Shown: positions 9,522 to 18,074, numbered from the stretch's first letter. The stretch is DNA of 64,000 bases from Candidatus Peregrinibacteria bacterium CG10_big_fil_rev_8_21_14_0_10_55_24 (GCA_002772745.1 PFDV01000005.1:31609-95608), one strand, 5' to 3'. The notes: a model not told the origin generated them from the letters alone. Numbers and translations are program-made.

Positions 9522-9815
9522 ATGTCTCTCAACACTCCCGATCGTTTTGATCCTCCTCCTTCCCTCAATGGGAAACCCATAGCACTTCCTCTGGTTGAGG
9601 CCATAGCCGAAGTGTACTCACGTGCAGGCAGAACGCTCCGCATTGCCGGCAGAGAGGTTCCCACGTTCCGTGAGGCAGCGATGCGCGTTCAGCGCCTCAG
9701 CGAACTCGCTCGCTCGGGGCTTGCCATACAAGTTGAAGATGTTTTGGGAGAGAGCGGCAGCAGTCATTACACCGTGACGGATCTCGATACCCGTCTCCTC
9801 AGTGGCATCGAATGA
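9522..9815 (+). CDS. hypothetical 97-aa protein under Phe attenuator
   Basis: ATG 20 nt after terminator U-tract; ends 11 nt before leader 2. Confidence 0.7.
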   Translation: MSLNTPDRFDPPPSLNGKPIALPLVEAIAEVYSRAGRTLRIAGREVPTFREAAMRVQRLSELARSGLAIQVEDVLGESGSSHYTVTDLDTRLLSGIE

Positions 9816-9825
9816 TTCTCTGACC

Positions 9826-9906
9826 ATGTCTCACCATTCCTTCCTCTTCGGCTTCTCCTTCGTCCCGTATCGTGCGGGGGACGAGCCGTATGATCCTCTG
9901 TTCTAG
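9826..9906 (+). CDS. leader peptide, Phe-rich: MSHHSFLFGFSFVPYRAGDEPYDPLF*
   Basis: 5 Phe and 2 Tyr in 26 codons; aligns with leader 1 (F6, G9, P14, A17-G18, E20). Confidence 0.77.
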   Translation: MSHHSFLFGFSFVPYRAGDEPYDPLF

Positions 9907-9949
9907 AATGGATTGTAGGTTCCTCCCCCACGCGGCGGAGGTGTTTTTT
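9871..9949 (+). promoter_or_regulatory. transcription attenuator 2 upstream of DAHP synthase
   Basis: CGTGcGGGGGA (9871-9881) complementary to TCCCCCaCGCG (9924-9934); terminator CCTCCcCC acgc GGcGGAGG (9922-9941), then gtgTTTTTT. Confidence 0.78.
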
Positions 9950-9968
9950 CTATTTTCCCCTTTCTACC

Positions 9969-11018
9969 ATGATTATCACTCTCGATCCCAAACTCGATTC
10001 CCGATGTGCAATTGCCAGGCAGGAGGCCATTGAAGCAGTTGCTTGTGAACATGGGTTGAAGGTGCATCCTGTGTACGGTGCAAACAAGACACTTCTCTGC
10101 ATTGTCGGAGAATTCAACGGGCAGTACAGCACTCTGTTGGATAATTTCCAGGCGATGGAGGGAGTGGAATCCGTCCATCAGGTTATGGAACCGTACAAGC
10201 TTGCAGGTAGAACCTCCCATCCAGACAACACTATTGTTGAGGTCGGTTCAGTTTGTATTGGTAACGGTTCGCTCACACACATTGCTGGTCCATGTGCAGT
10301 GGAAAGTGAACAGCAAATACGAGACATTGCTCATGCGGTTCACAATGCTGGTGGACATATATTGCGTGGCGGAGCATTCAAACCTCGCACCAGCCCGTAC
10401 AGCTTCCAAGGGTTGGGTGAAGATGGCCTCAAAATGCTTCGTGATGCCGGCGAGGAAGTTGGCATGCCTACGGTGACCGAAGTGTTGGATACGCGCGATG
10501 TTCCTCTTGTGGCTGAGCATGCAGATATGTTGCAAATCGGTGCCCGTAACATGCAAAATTTCGGGCTCCTAAAAGAGGTTGGAGAAACGGGCATGCCTGT
10601 TCTTCTCAAGCGTGGTATGAGCGCGAGGATCGTGGATCTTCTTATGTCTGCGGAGTACGTTCTCTCCCGCCGAAATGGTACAAGCAACGTCGTTCTCTGT
10701 GAGCGTGGTGTCACCGGATTTGATACGCAAACGCGCAACCAAATTGATATGAGCGCCATCCCCGTGCTCCACAATCTGACACACTTACCTGTTGTTCTTG
10801 ATCCTAGTCATGCTGTCGGTGTGCGGGAGTACATCCCTTCCATGGCACTGGCGGGTGTTGCTGCCGGTGCGGACGGCGTTCATGTAGAGGTGCATACGCA
10901 TCCAGAACAGGCGTTCTCCGATGGTAAACAGTCGCTGATTCCCGAGCAGTATGCGCAACTCGTTGAGCGCATGGGGGTGATCCACAGCGCCGTTCGCGAT
11001 CTCTACGTGCGACATTGA
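9969..11018 (+). CDS. aroF: 3-deoxy-7-phosphoheptulonate synthase (type I-beta with N-terminal regulatory domain)
   Basis: IAGPCAVES, RGGAFKPRTSPYSFQGLG, LDPSHAVG. Confidence 0.93.
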   Translation: MIITLDPKLDSRCAIARQEAIEAVACEHGLKVHPVYGANKTLLCIVGEFNGQYSTLLDNFQAMEGVESVHQVMEPYKLAGRTSHPDNTIVEVGSVCIGNGSLTHIAGPCAVESEQQIRDIAHAVHNAGGHILRGGAFKPRTSPYSFQGLGEDGLKMLRDAGEEVGMPTVTEVLDTRDVPLVAEHADMLQIGARNMQNFGLLKEVGETGMPVLLKRGMSARIVDLLMSAEYVLSRRNGTSNVVLCERGVTGFDTQTRNQIDMSAIPVLHNLTHLPVVLDPSHAVGVREYIPSMALAGVAAGADGVHVEVHTHPEQAFSDGKQSLIPEQYAQLVERMGVIHSAVRDLYVRH

Positions 11019-11043
11019 CGTAGACTCGTCTGTTTCCTACACT
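11015..11043 (+). promoter_or_regulatory. promoter for Pro-leader
   Basis: TTGACG (11015-11020), 17 nt, TACACT (11038-11043); leader ATG 10 nt downstream. Confidence 0.6.
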
Positions 11044-11053
11044 TGCAATCCAC

Positions 11054-11125
11054 ATGCTTCTGGCTCAGTTCAACACTGGCACCTCCACACCGCCGCCGCG
11101 AGCGGGGAGGGTGCCGTGTGCCTAA
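11054..11125 (+). CDS. leader peptide, Pro-rich: MLLAQFNTGTSTPPPRAGRVPCA*
   Basis: three consecutive CCG Pro codons plus a fourth; G9 and A17-G18 as in leaders 1 and 2. Confidence 0.74.
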   Translation: MLLAQFNTGTSTPPPRAGRVPCA

Positions 11126-11188
11126 TGGCATGAGCGAATTTCGTTCGTAAAGCCCCCTCCCCACGCAGATTCCCCGGAGGGGGTTTTT
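11102..11188 (+). promoter_or_regulatory. transcription attenuator 3 upstream of proB-like gene
   Basis: GGGGAGGG (11104-11111) complementary to CCCTCCCC (11055... arm at 11155-11162); terminator CCCCCTCC/GGAGGGGG (11153-11160/11176-11183) then TTTTT. Confidence 0.75.
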
Positions 11189-11210
11189 GTATTTTTTTCT
11201 CTTCCCTATC

Positions 11211-12014
11211 ATGCACCATCGTCAAAAAATTATTGATACAGCAGCCGTGAAAATCGGTTCTGCAGGTCTGGAGAATGATGAAGGCCATTTGGATGTGAGT
11301 TCCGTTGCTTCGATATCAAGGCAGCTTGCGATTGTCCGAAAACACATTGCTCGACTTGGGTTTGTTTCTTCAGGAGCAGTTCCCACTGGTCGCGATGTCT
11401 ATGGATACGAAAAACAGGACGATGAGGATCTTGCCACATTACAAATGTATGCTTCTGCAGGGCAACCCGTTCTTTTCATGCACTATTTGCAGGAATTACA
11501 GAAACAAGAATACGTCTGTGTTGCGAATCAGGTTCTCCTTACGCATTCGGATATGGATAGCCGCTTGAGACTCAGGAATTTGCGCCGCCTCTTGCGTAAG
11601 ATTTTTCAGGATCGCGTGCCAGGAATTCCTATTTTCAATGAGAACGATACGGTAGCTGTTAAGGAGTTCAAATTTGACAATGATTTGTTGACGGGGGATG
11701 TAGCGCGTTTGATTGGAGCGCAGCGAGTTCTCTTTCTCATGAATGCTCCTGGGATTTTGGAGGATCTTCATGATAGAGAGAGTGTCATTAAAGAGATTCC
11801 TTTCGGGTCTACTGCGCATCGGAAGCATTTCCAGAATGGTACGTCGAAAAATGGGAGAGGTGGAATCTGGAGTAAAGATAGAGTTGCCGCCATGCTCGCC
11901 CATCATGGCATTGAGTCTGTCATTGCCTTTGCACACGAGCCCGATGTTATTCCTCGTGTCCTCCTTGATAAAGAACCTATCGGGACTCGTTATCTTCTTG
12001 CCGAAGATTCGTAA
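11211..12014 (+). CDS. proB: glutamate 5-kinase-like (amino acid kinase family)
   Basis: FVSSGAVPTGR, VPGIPIFNENDTVAVKEFKFDND, GRGGIWSKDRVAAMLA. Confidence 0.8.
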   Translation: MHHRQKIIDTAAVKIGSAGLENDEGHLDVSSVASISRQLAIVRKHIARLGFVSSGAVPTGRDVYGYEKQDDEDLATLQMYASAGQPVLFMHYLQELQKQEYVCVANQVLLTHSDMDSRLRLRNLRRLLRKIFQDRVPGIPIFNENDTVAVKEFKFDNDLLTGDVARLIGAQRVLFLMNAPGILEDLHDRESVIKEIPFGSTAHRKHFQNGTSKNGRGGIWSKDRVAAMLAHHGIESVIAFAHEPDVIPRVLLDKEPIGTRYLLAEDS

Positions 12015-12059
12015 AATTTATCAATTTGCAATAGGGTGTATCGTGTACAATCTGAATTC

Positions 12060-13724
12060 ATGCGCAAAATTCTTATCTTCCTCATCGGCTTGTTCCCCAT
12101 CGCAGTTTCCGCCGTGTCATACGACACATTGAACCTTCCCTACAGCGATGCACCAACGGATCTCCCTACGGCGGTTGCCGTGAGTACGCTCACCGATCTT
12201 GAGATACTTGAAGGGAATCCGGACGGCACGTTTCGTCCACATCGGTTGCTCAACCGTGCGGAGTTCATGACCATTGCTATGCGTCTGCTACCGCTCACGC
12301 CGATGCCGGAGCCAATGCAGAATGCCGTTGATCTCAGTTGTTTCATCGACGTTCCCGCTGGCGCATGGTATGCGTCCTCTGTCTGCCAAGCGAAGGCACT
12401 CAATATCGTCCATGGGAATGCCGTTGGGGACGATCCTGCGCAGTGGCCCTTTGTGCCTGAGCGACCCGTACAGTACGAGGAGGCTCTCAAAATTCTCTTC
12501 GGTATCTTCAATTTTGCTGTGCCCCAGGGGGCAGTTCTCCAAACAGCTTCTGACGCATGGTATGCAGTCTATGTTGCAAAGGCGCAATTGCTCAATCTCC
12601 ACCTGTCCGGTCTTCTGCCCGGACATCAACTTACACGTGGGGAGATCGCGCGTTTGGTCGCCAACTTCGTCGCGTACGCGGATGGAAATCTCGACATTCT
12701 CCATGCGGTTCAGGAAGGCACTTCCTCATCTTCCAGCTCTTCTTCTAGTTCCAGCGCGTCAAACAGCACATCTTCCGCATCTACTTCAAGTTCCTCAAGC
12801 TACGATCCGCGCAGCGATACCGAGGTCCGCGCGGATTTTCTCCTGCTGGGTACGACCACTCCTATCCTCGGCGCTGCACAGATCTTCAGTGACACCGAAC
12901 CGCTCGATGTCACGACGATTACCATCGTCCTAACAGGCGAGACTCCCTCCATCCAGGGATTCCTGGTCTACGATCAAGACACGCGTTTCATCGGGAGAGC
13001 ATACCGCGATACTTCTGCGGGCACTCGGCACTACACCGTGGATCTTGCGAGCAGTGCGTTCGTTGTTCCCCATCGTGAGAACCGATCCGTGTACGCGCGT
13101 GCCATGCTCAATCCGTACAAGGGTGGTGGAACCAGTGGAGAAACAGTCCAAATTGAGAGTTTTCAGGTAAAAGGGGATGGTGTCTGGAGCCATCGCGCAT
13201 ACACCAAGAGCACCACGGAGACATATGCCGCTTACCAGACGAGTCGTGCGCGTATCACCGCCATTGAGAACGGCGGTTACGCAGAGGATCCGCTCGTCTC
13301 GGGTACGGATCTTCCGCTGGGCTCTTTCCGATTTACCGGTGAGCTGGGGGATTCGAGCGCTGACCTTGCCGTGACGGATCTTGCAATCACTATTGAGCAG
13401 AATGGCGGGGTCTTGGTTTCTGGCGTGGCGTTGGGTTCCGAGGGGATATCCGATCGGTTTGGTTGTTCCGTAGCCTCCTCCACGATTACCTGCAGCGGTA
13501 TTCCGGAGATGTTCGGTTCGTTTGATGATGCGCCGCGCACGCTCACGTTCTATGGGGACGTCTCGGTTCCCGATGATGCGCTCAATGCGTGGTTACGACT
13601 CAAGATCAACCAGGCTGGTTCCGTGGGGTCATCCGGCGCGATGACCTGGACCGATGGGGACACCGGTTTCTCATGGGTTCAAGGCTCCAGTCCCGTGGCC
13701 GTGAGCACGTCGTTCTCTCGCTAA
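12060..13724 (+). CDS. secreted S-layer homology (SLH) domain protein with Ser-rich linker
   Basis: signal peptide, SLH-type ILEGNPDGTFRPHRLLNRAEF repeats, poly-Ser stretch. Confidence 0.8.
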   Translation: MRKILIFLIGLFPIAVSAVSYDTLNLPYSDAPTDLPTAVAVSTLTDLEILEGNPDGTFRPHRLLNRAEFMTIAMRLLPLTPMPEPMQNAVDLSCFIDVPAGAWYASSVCQAKALNIVHGNAVGDDPAQWPFVPERPVQYEEALKILFGIFNFAVPQGAVLQTASDAWYAVYVAKAQLLNLHLSGLLPGHQLTRGEIARLVANFVAYADGNLDILHAVQEGTSSSSSSSSSSSASNSTSSASTSSSSSYDPRSDTEVRADFLLLGTTTPILGAAQIFSDTEPLDVTTITIVLTGETPSIQGFLVYDQDTRFIGRAYRDTSAGTRHYTVDLASSAFVVPHRENRSVYARAMLNPYKGGGTSGETVQIESFQVKGDGVWSHRAYTKSTTETYAAYQTSRARITAIENGGYAEDPLVSGTDLPLGSFRFTGELGDSSADLAVTDLAITIEQNGGVLVSGVALGSEGISDRFGCSVASSTITCSGIPEMFGSFDDAPRTLTFYGDVSVPDDALNAWLRLKINQAGSVGSSGAMTWTDGDTGFSWVQGSSPVAVSTSFSR

Positions 13725-13747
13725 TATTGCCGTTTATTACGATGTGT

Positions 13748-16018
13748 CTAGAGGGGTGATAGCGGAGCGATGCTCAAGGCAAAGCTCTTGCGCTCACCGG
13801 AATCGAATCGTATGTCGACAATATCACCTCTGCGGTTGAGTACGGTTCCCGTGCCGAAAGAGGGATGCGAAACGCGGGTATTGGGCCCGAAGGCATCCTG
13901 ATTCACATCGAGATTCTCGGTATCAAAATCTTGGTTGAATTCCACCGAGATTTCCCGCTCTTCTTGGCGATAGGGCTGCAGATCGCCCTTGAGAGCGCGC
14001 TCCCTTCCCTTTTCCGAGACCCAAGCAAAGACACTCAGGATGTCGTCGCTGCGGCGCTCAATGACATCCTCCGGAAGATCGTCGAGGAATCTGCTTGGTG
14101 CGTTGGCTTGTGTTGTTCCCCAGAGCATGCGGGAACGCGCAAAGAACATTCTCAAATGGGTTTTTGCCCGTGTCATTCCCACGTACATCAATCGTCGTTC
14201 CTCTTCCAACTGCTCGCGGTCGAACATGCTGTTGCTGTGTGGGAAAATGCCCTCCTCGCATCCCGTAATCATCACATGCTCGAACTCCAGCCCCTTGCAG
14301 AGGTGTAAGGTCATCAGGGTGAGCGCGTCATCCTTTGCGTCCTGGAGCGCATCGACCTCGGAGACGAGCGCAACTTCCTCCAGGAAACTCGTGAGTGATG
14401 TGTGCGGATCAAGCGTGTCGTACTTGTGCATCACGGAGAGAAGCTCCTGGACGTTCTGCCAACGAGTTTCCCCCTCCTCCGTTTCATCCCGCAGCCACCC
14501 TTCCATATCGGTTGCTTCCAACAGATGCTCGGCCAGGTGCGCCACGTTTTCGTGCTGGGCGAGTTCCCGCAGTTTTTCGACGAGCTCAACAAAGCCCTCA
14601 ATCCGCTTGGTAGTGCCCTCACCCAGTGCATCAATATTCTGCGCATTACAGAGGCAGTCCCACAGAGGCATGCCGTTCTCAGCACCGTAGGCTTGGATCT
14701 TGGCGATGGTCGTCTGGCCGATTTTTCGTCCAGGAACGTTGAGGATCCTTAAGAGCGAGAGCGTGTCGTGTGGATTGAGAATCACATACAGGTATGCGAG
14801 GACATCTTTCACCTCCTTGCGTGCGTAAAACTTCACGCCGCCGATGATACGGTAGGGGATGCCCGCGCGCATGCAGGCCTCCTCAAACAGGCGCGATTGT
14901 GCGTTGGTGCGGTAGAGAATCACCTGCATGTTGAGGGGGACGCCATTTCCGCGCAGTTCCTCGGCGGTGCGGATGGCCTCCTGAGCTTCTTTGCGCTCAT
15001 CCTCCACCTCCTGCACCACCACCTTGGGTCCTTCCTTGCGTTCGCTCCACATCGCTTTTTCCGGGCGATTGGGATTTGCTGCGATAATGCCGTCCGCCGC
15101 GGTGAGGACCAGTTGTGTGGAACGGTAGTTCTGTTCCAGTTTAATCCGCTTCGCGTTGGGATAGTCCTTTTCAAACTCCAGGATGTTCCTGATATCCGCT
15201 CCGCGGAACGCGTAGATGGACTGGTCCGGGTCGCCGATGACGCAAAGATTCTGGTACTTCTGCGCGAGCAACGTGATGAAGAGATACTGCGAGTGGTTGG
15301 TATCCTGGTACTCGTCCACGTGCAGGTAGCGCCAGGTTTCCTGGTAACGATCGAGCACCTCGGGGACTTCGTGAAACAGGCGGACAGTCTCGAGAATCAG
15401 ATCATCGAAATCGAGCGCGTTAGCCTCGCGCAACGCTTTTTGATACTGCGCGTACAGACGCACAATCTGCTGCATGCGCGGGATTGTCGCCTGCTCAGCC
15501 GCCTCCTTGGGGCTCACGGCTTCACACTTAAAGCGGCCGATGTACCCCAAGACCGCTTTGGGCTTGAGCTCACTCTGTTCGATGCCTGCTTCCTTGAGTA
15601 CCTGCTTCATCAACCGTTCTTGATCCGAGGCATCGTAGATGACGTACGACCGGTCGCGTCCCAATTTCTCGTAGTCGCGCCTGAGGATCCGTGCACAGAT
15701 CGAGTGGAATGTTCCCATCACCGGGAGCTTGCCGTCCTTCGATCCGAAATCGGGCACCTCTTCGCCCTGCGTGATGTGGAGCAGCTTGCGGATGCGCCCT
15801 TTCATCTCTCCTGCGGCCTTATTGGTAAACGTCACTGCCAGAATTTGCCACGGTGGAACACCGTCGTGCATCAGGCATGCAATGCGGTGCGTGAGCGCCC
15901 GCGTTTTGCCGCTGCCTGCCCCCGCCAAGATGAGGAGCGGTCCCTTGGTATGGTTCACCGCTTCCTGCTGCGGTTCATTGAGAAGTGAGAAGATGGGGTC
16001 GGCGTGCTTTGTCGGCAT
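13748..16018 (-). CDS. uvrD: UvrD/PcrA-type superfamily 1 DNA helicase
   Basis: GPLLILAGAGSGKTRALTHRI, VDEYQDTNHSQY, QNYRST, TLHLCKGLEFEHV. Confidence 0.93.
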   Translation of the reverse strand: MPTKHADPIFSLLNEPQQEAVNHTKGPLLILAGAGSGKTRALTHRIACLMHDGVPPWQILAVTFTNKAAGEMKGRIRKLLHITQGEEVPDFGSKDGKLPVMGTFHSICARILRRDYEKLGRDRSYVIYDASDQERLMKQVLKEAGIEQSELKPKAVLGYIGRFKCEAVSPKEAAEQATIPRMQQIVRLYAQYQKALREANALDFDDLILETVRLFHEVPEVLDRYQETWRYLHVDEYQDTNHSQYLFITLLAQKYQNLCVIGDPDQSIYAFRGADIRNILEFEKDYPNAKRIKLEQNYRSTQLVLTAADGIIAANPNRPEKAMWSERKEGPKVVVQEVEDERKEAQEAIRTAEELRGNGVPLNMQVILYRTNAQSRLFEEACMRAGIPYRIIGGVKFYARKEVKDVLAYLYVILNPHDTLSLLRILNVPGRKIGQTTIAKIQAYGAENGMPLWDCLCNAQNIDALGEGTTKRIEGFVELVEKLRELAQHENVAHLAEHLLEATDMEGWLRDETEEGETRWQNVQELLSVMHKYDTLDPHTSLTSFLEEVALVSEVDALQDAKDDALTLMTLHLCKGLEFEHVMITGCEEGIFPHSNSMFDREQLEEERRLMYVGMTRAKTHLRMFFARSRMLWGTTQANAPSRFLDDLPEDVIERRSDDILSVFAWVSEKGRERALKGDLQPYRQEEREISVEFNQDFDTENLDVNQDAFGPNTRVSHPSFGTGTVLNRRGDIVDIRFDSGERKSFALSIAPLSPL

Positions 16019-16061
16019 GGTGGGCGGTCATTCTACCCGTTTTTCCCCTCCATGCCGAACT

Positions 16062-16274
16062 CTACAACACGCCTAATTTCCGTCGGATCTGGTTGAGGAT
16101 CTGCTCGCGGTTGAAGGAAATCGCATTCATGCGGAAGCTTTCCTCTGTGGTGGCGACAACCTCACCATGGACGCTGCAGAGTTCTGCGACAATGCGGACC
16201 TGCGCAGAGCCGTTACTCTGCCGGTAGTGGATGGCAGTGCCATCCGGATAGGGCTCGATCCACTCGTGTGCCAT
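16062..16274 (-). CDS. hypothetical 70-aa protein downstream of Val-leader attenuator
   Basis: MAHEWIEPYPDGTAIHYRQSNG...; ATG 22 nt after terminator U-tract; 43 nt upstream of uvrD. Confidence 0.65.
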   Translation of the reverse strand: MAHEWIEPYPDGTAIHYRQSNGSAQVRIVAELCSVHGEVVATTEESFRMNAISFNREQILNQIRRKLGVL

Positions 16275-16295
16275 GGTGGAGAAAGGGAGGAATAC

Positions 16296-16356
16296 AAAAA
16301 ACCCCGCTTGGCGCGAGGTGGGGGGGGGGAAATCGTCAGCTACCAACCTACGCGCC
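16296..16356 (-). promoter_or_regulatory. transcription attenuator 4
   Basis: minus strand: GGCGCG-T-AGGT (16356-16346) complementary to ACCT-CGCGCC (16319-16310); terminator ACCTCGC gccaa GCGGGGT + TTTTT. Confidence 0.75.
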
Positions 16357-16410
16357 TATCCTGGGGACGGCGACGAGGACGAGGCTGACGACGACACGCA
16401 CAGATTGCAT
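16348..16410 (-). CDS. leader peptide, Val-rich: MQSVRVVVSLVLVAVPRIGA*
   Basis: 7 Val, 2 Leu, 1 Ile in 20 codons; stop codon lies within antiterminator segment. Confidence 0.74.
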   Translation of the reverse strand: MQSVRVVVSLVLVAVPRIGA

Positions 16411-16420
16411 GAGTGACTCT

Positions 16421-16450
16421 ATGCTACGAAGAACCGGTTCCTCTTGTCAA
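16421..16450 (-). promoter_or_regulatory. promoter for Val-leader
   Basis: TTGACA (16450-16445), 18 nt, TAGCAT (16426-16421); leader ATG 10 nt downstream. Confidence 0.5.
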
Positions 16451-17596
16451 TTATTTCCGGAGAGCGTCGAGGTCTTTTTTGGAGAGTTGAGGGTGAGGCT
16501 GGGTAAGTTCGAGGAGCCTCTCCTGCACTCTTTCGGGATTTGCAACAAGTTCCTTCACGTCCGATGTATTAAAGTTGATGTTGCGGATCTTCTCGCGCTT
16601 CACCAGTACTTCCGTGAGTAGTTCGGGGTCTGTCTCACGTATTTTAGCGAGTGTGGCGATGCCGTGTTGCATGAGGTGCCAATCAACGGCGTTACGCGTG
16701 GAAATATGAAAATCCAGGTGTGCCAGGATATCGACCAGGTTTTCGCGTTGCTGGGGATCCATTTCCTGCGCGAACTCGTAGTTAGCGATGCGCTTGAGTG
16801 TGGCAAGGATCGGTTCCAGTGCCTCCGGCGAAACGACGAAGAATGAGAAGCCGTCTTCATAGTAGGAGAGCTTCTTCAATTCTCCTACGGCATGTGTCGG
16901 GATGACCAGGAACACCGTGGGGTAGATATCCTTCTTCCCCTTCACTTTTGTTGCGGTCTTCTTCACCTGGTCGGCAATGTACGTCTGCATGTTTGACGCC
17001 TTGGATACCTTCGCGTCAAAGATGACGTACTGTCCGATGAATTCGATGAGGACATCGGGTTTCAGGCTTCCGTAGAACCCCTCGGGGAGATTGGCGTTGT
17101 CGTAGCATGTAAAGCCGTATTGTGGTTTTCTACAGAGTTCTGTGAGATGAGCGACCACTGTGTGTTCATGCTCTGCCCACAGCCGGTCACGTTCTTCCAT
17201 TTCCTGCTCTTGGCGCGCTGCGTCGGCTCGCGTGACGCGCTCCCGTTCCCGTTCCAAACTCTTTTGTGCAGCTTCGAGTTTTTCGAGCGAGGTTTGGTGC
17301 TCCCTGTCTTTGCGTTTCTCCTCTGCCTCGAAGGTGGCCACGCGCGTGGAGAGCTCCTTGAGTTGCGCTTTGATGTCGCTCTTCTCCGCGAAGAGCACCT
17401 TGTTGTTTCCGCTCAATTCATCCTTCTCCGATTTGAGCTGTATGCATTGGTTCTTCAGCTCACCGATTTCTTCCCTGCGTCTCTCCAGTTCTGCGGAGAG
17501 GTGAGGGTCGCCAGTTTGCTTGGATCGGAGGAAGAGCCAACTGAGGGTGGCGATGCCAATGACGGTGATGACGAGGAGTGTGTTCGTGAGGAGCAT
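16451..17596 (-). CDS. rmuC: DNA recombination protein RmuC family
   Basis: N-terminal TM, coiled coil, LKPDVLIEFIGQYVIFDAKV. Confidence 0.85.
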   Translation of the reverse strand: MLLTNTLLVITVIGIATLSWLFLRSKQTGDPHLSAELERRREEIGELKNQCIQLKSEKDELSGNNKVLFAEKSDIKAQLKELSTRVATFEAEEKRKDREHQTSLEKLEAAQKSLERERERVTRADAARQEQEMEERDRLWAEHEHTVVAHLTELCRKPQYGFTCYDNANLPEGFYGSLKPDVLIEFIGQYVIFDAKVSKASNMQTYIADQVKKTATKVKGKKDIYPTVFLVIPTHAVGELKKLSYYEDGFSFFVVSPEALEPILATLKRIANYEFAQEMDPQQRENLVDILAHLDFHISTRNAVDWHLMQHGIATLAKIRETDPELLTEVLVKREKIRNINFNTSDVKELVANPERVQERLLELTQPHPQLSKKDLDALRK

Positions 17597-17804
17597 GTCG
17601 CCATCCTAGCACAGGGTGGACGGATGTCCACTCCTAATTTTCCGGCGACTGGGCCAAAGAGGCGGAAAAACCCACATGGAAGGCAAAATACTTGCTATTT
17701 GTATGTTGCCTCCTACAATGAGCGTTGTCCTCGCCCTGCAGTTGCACACGTGCACTGTGGGGCGCGGCGTCATCGTTTTTTGTCGCGTTTCCTCCTCATT
17801 GACT

Positions 17805-18074
17805 ATGGCACTCAAGGGCGCAACGAAGAAGCGGCTTATCTCCAAGCACCGCACGCACGATAAGGATACCGGTTCACCGCAGGTGCAAGTCGCGATTCTC
17901 ACCAAGGAAATCGGAGAACTCACCAAGCATTTGCAGGAGCACAAAAAAGACCAGTCCGCACGGCGGGGGCTCCTGGGCAAGGTCGCGCGCAGGCGACAGC
18001 TGCTCTCCTACCTCAAGATGAATGATGCTGACGCGTATCAGCAGGTAGTGGATGCGAACAAGCTGAAGAAATAG
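17805..18074 (+). CDS. rpsO: 30S ribosomal protein S15
   Basis: THDKDTGSPQVQVAILTKEIGELTKHLQEHKKDQSARRGLL. Confidence 0.95.
   Translation: MALKGATKKRLISKHRTHDKDTGSPQVQVAILTKEIGELTKHLQEHKKDQSARRGLLGKVARRRQLLSYLKMNDADAYQQVVDANKLKK

Noticed and set aside
14768-15988. 406-aa ORF antisense to uvrD
   Set aside because: Same reason: complete overlap with conserved helicase coding sequence.
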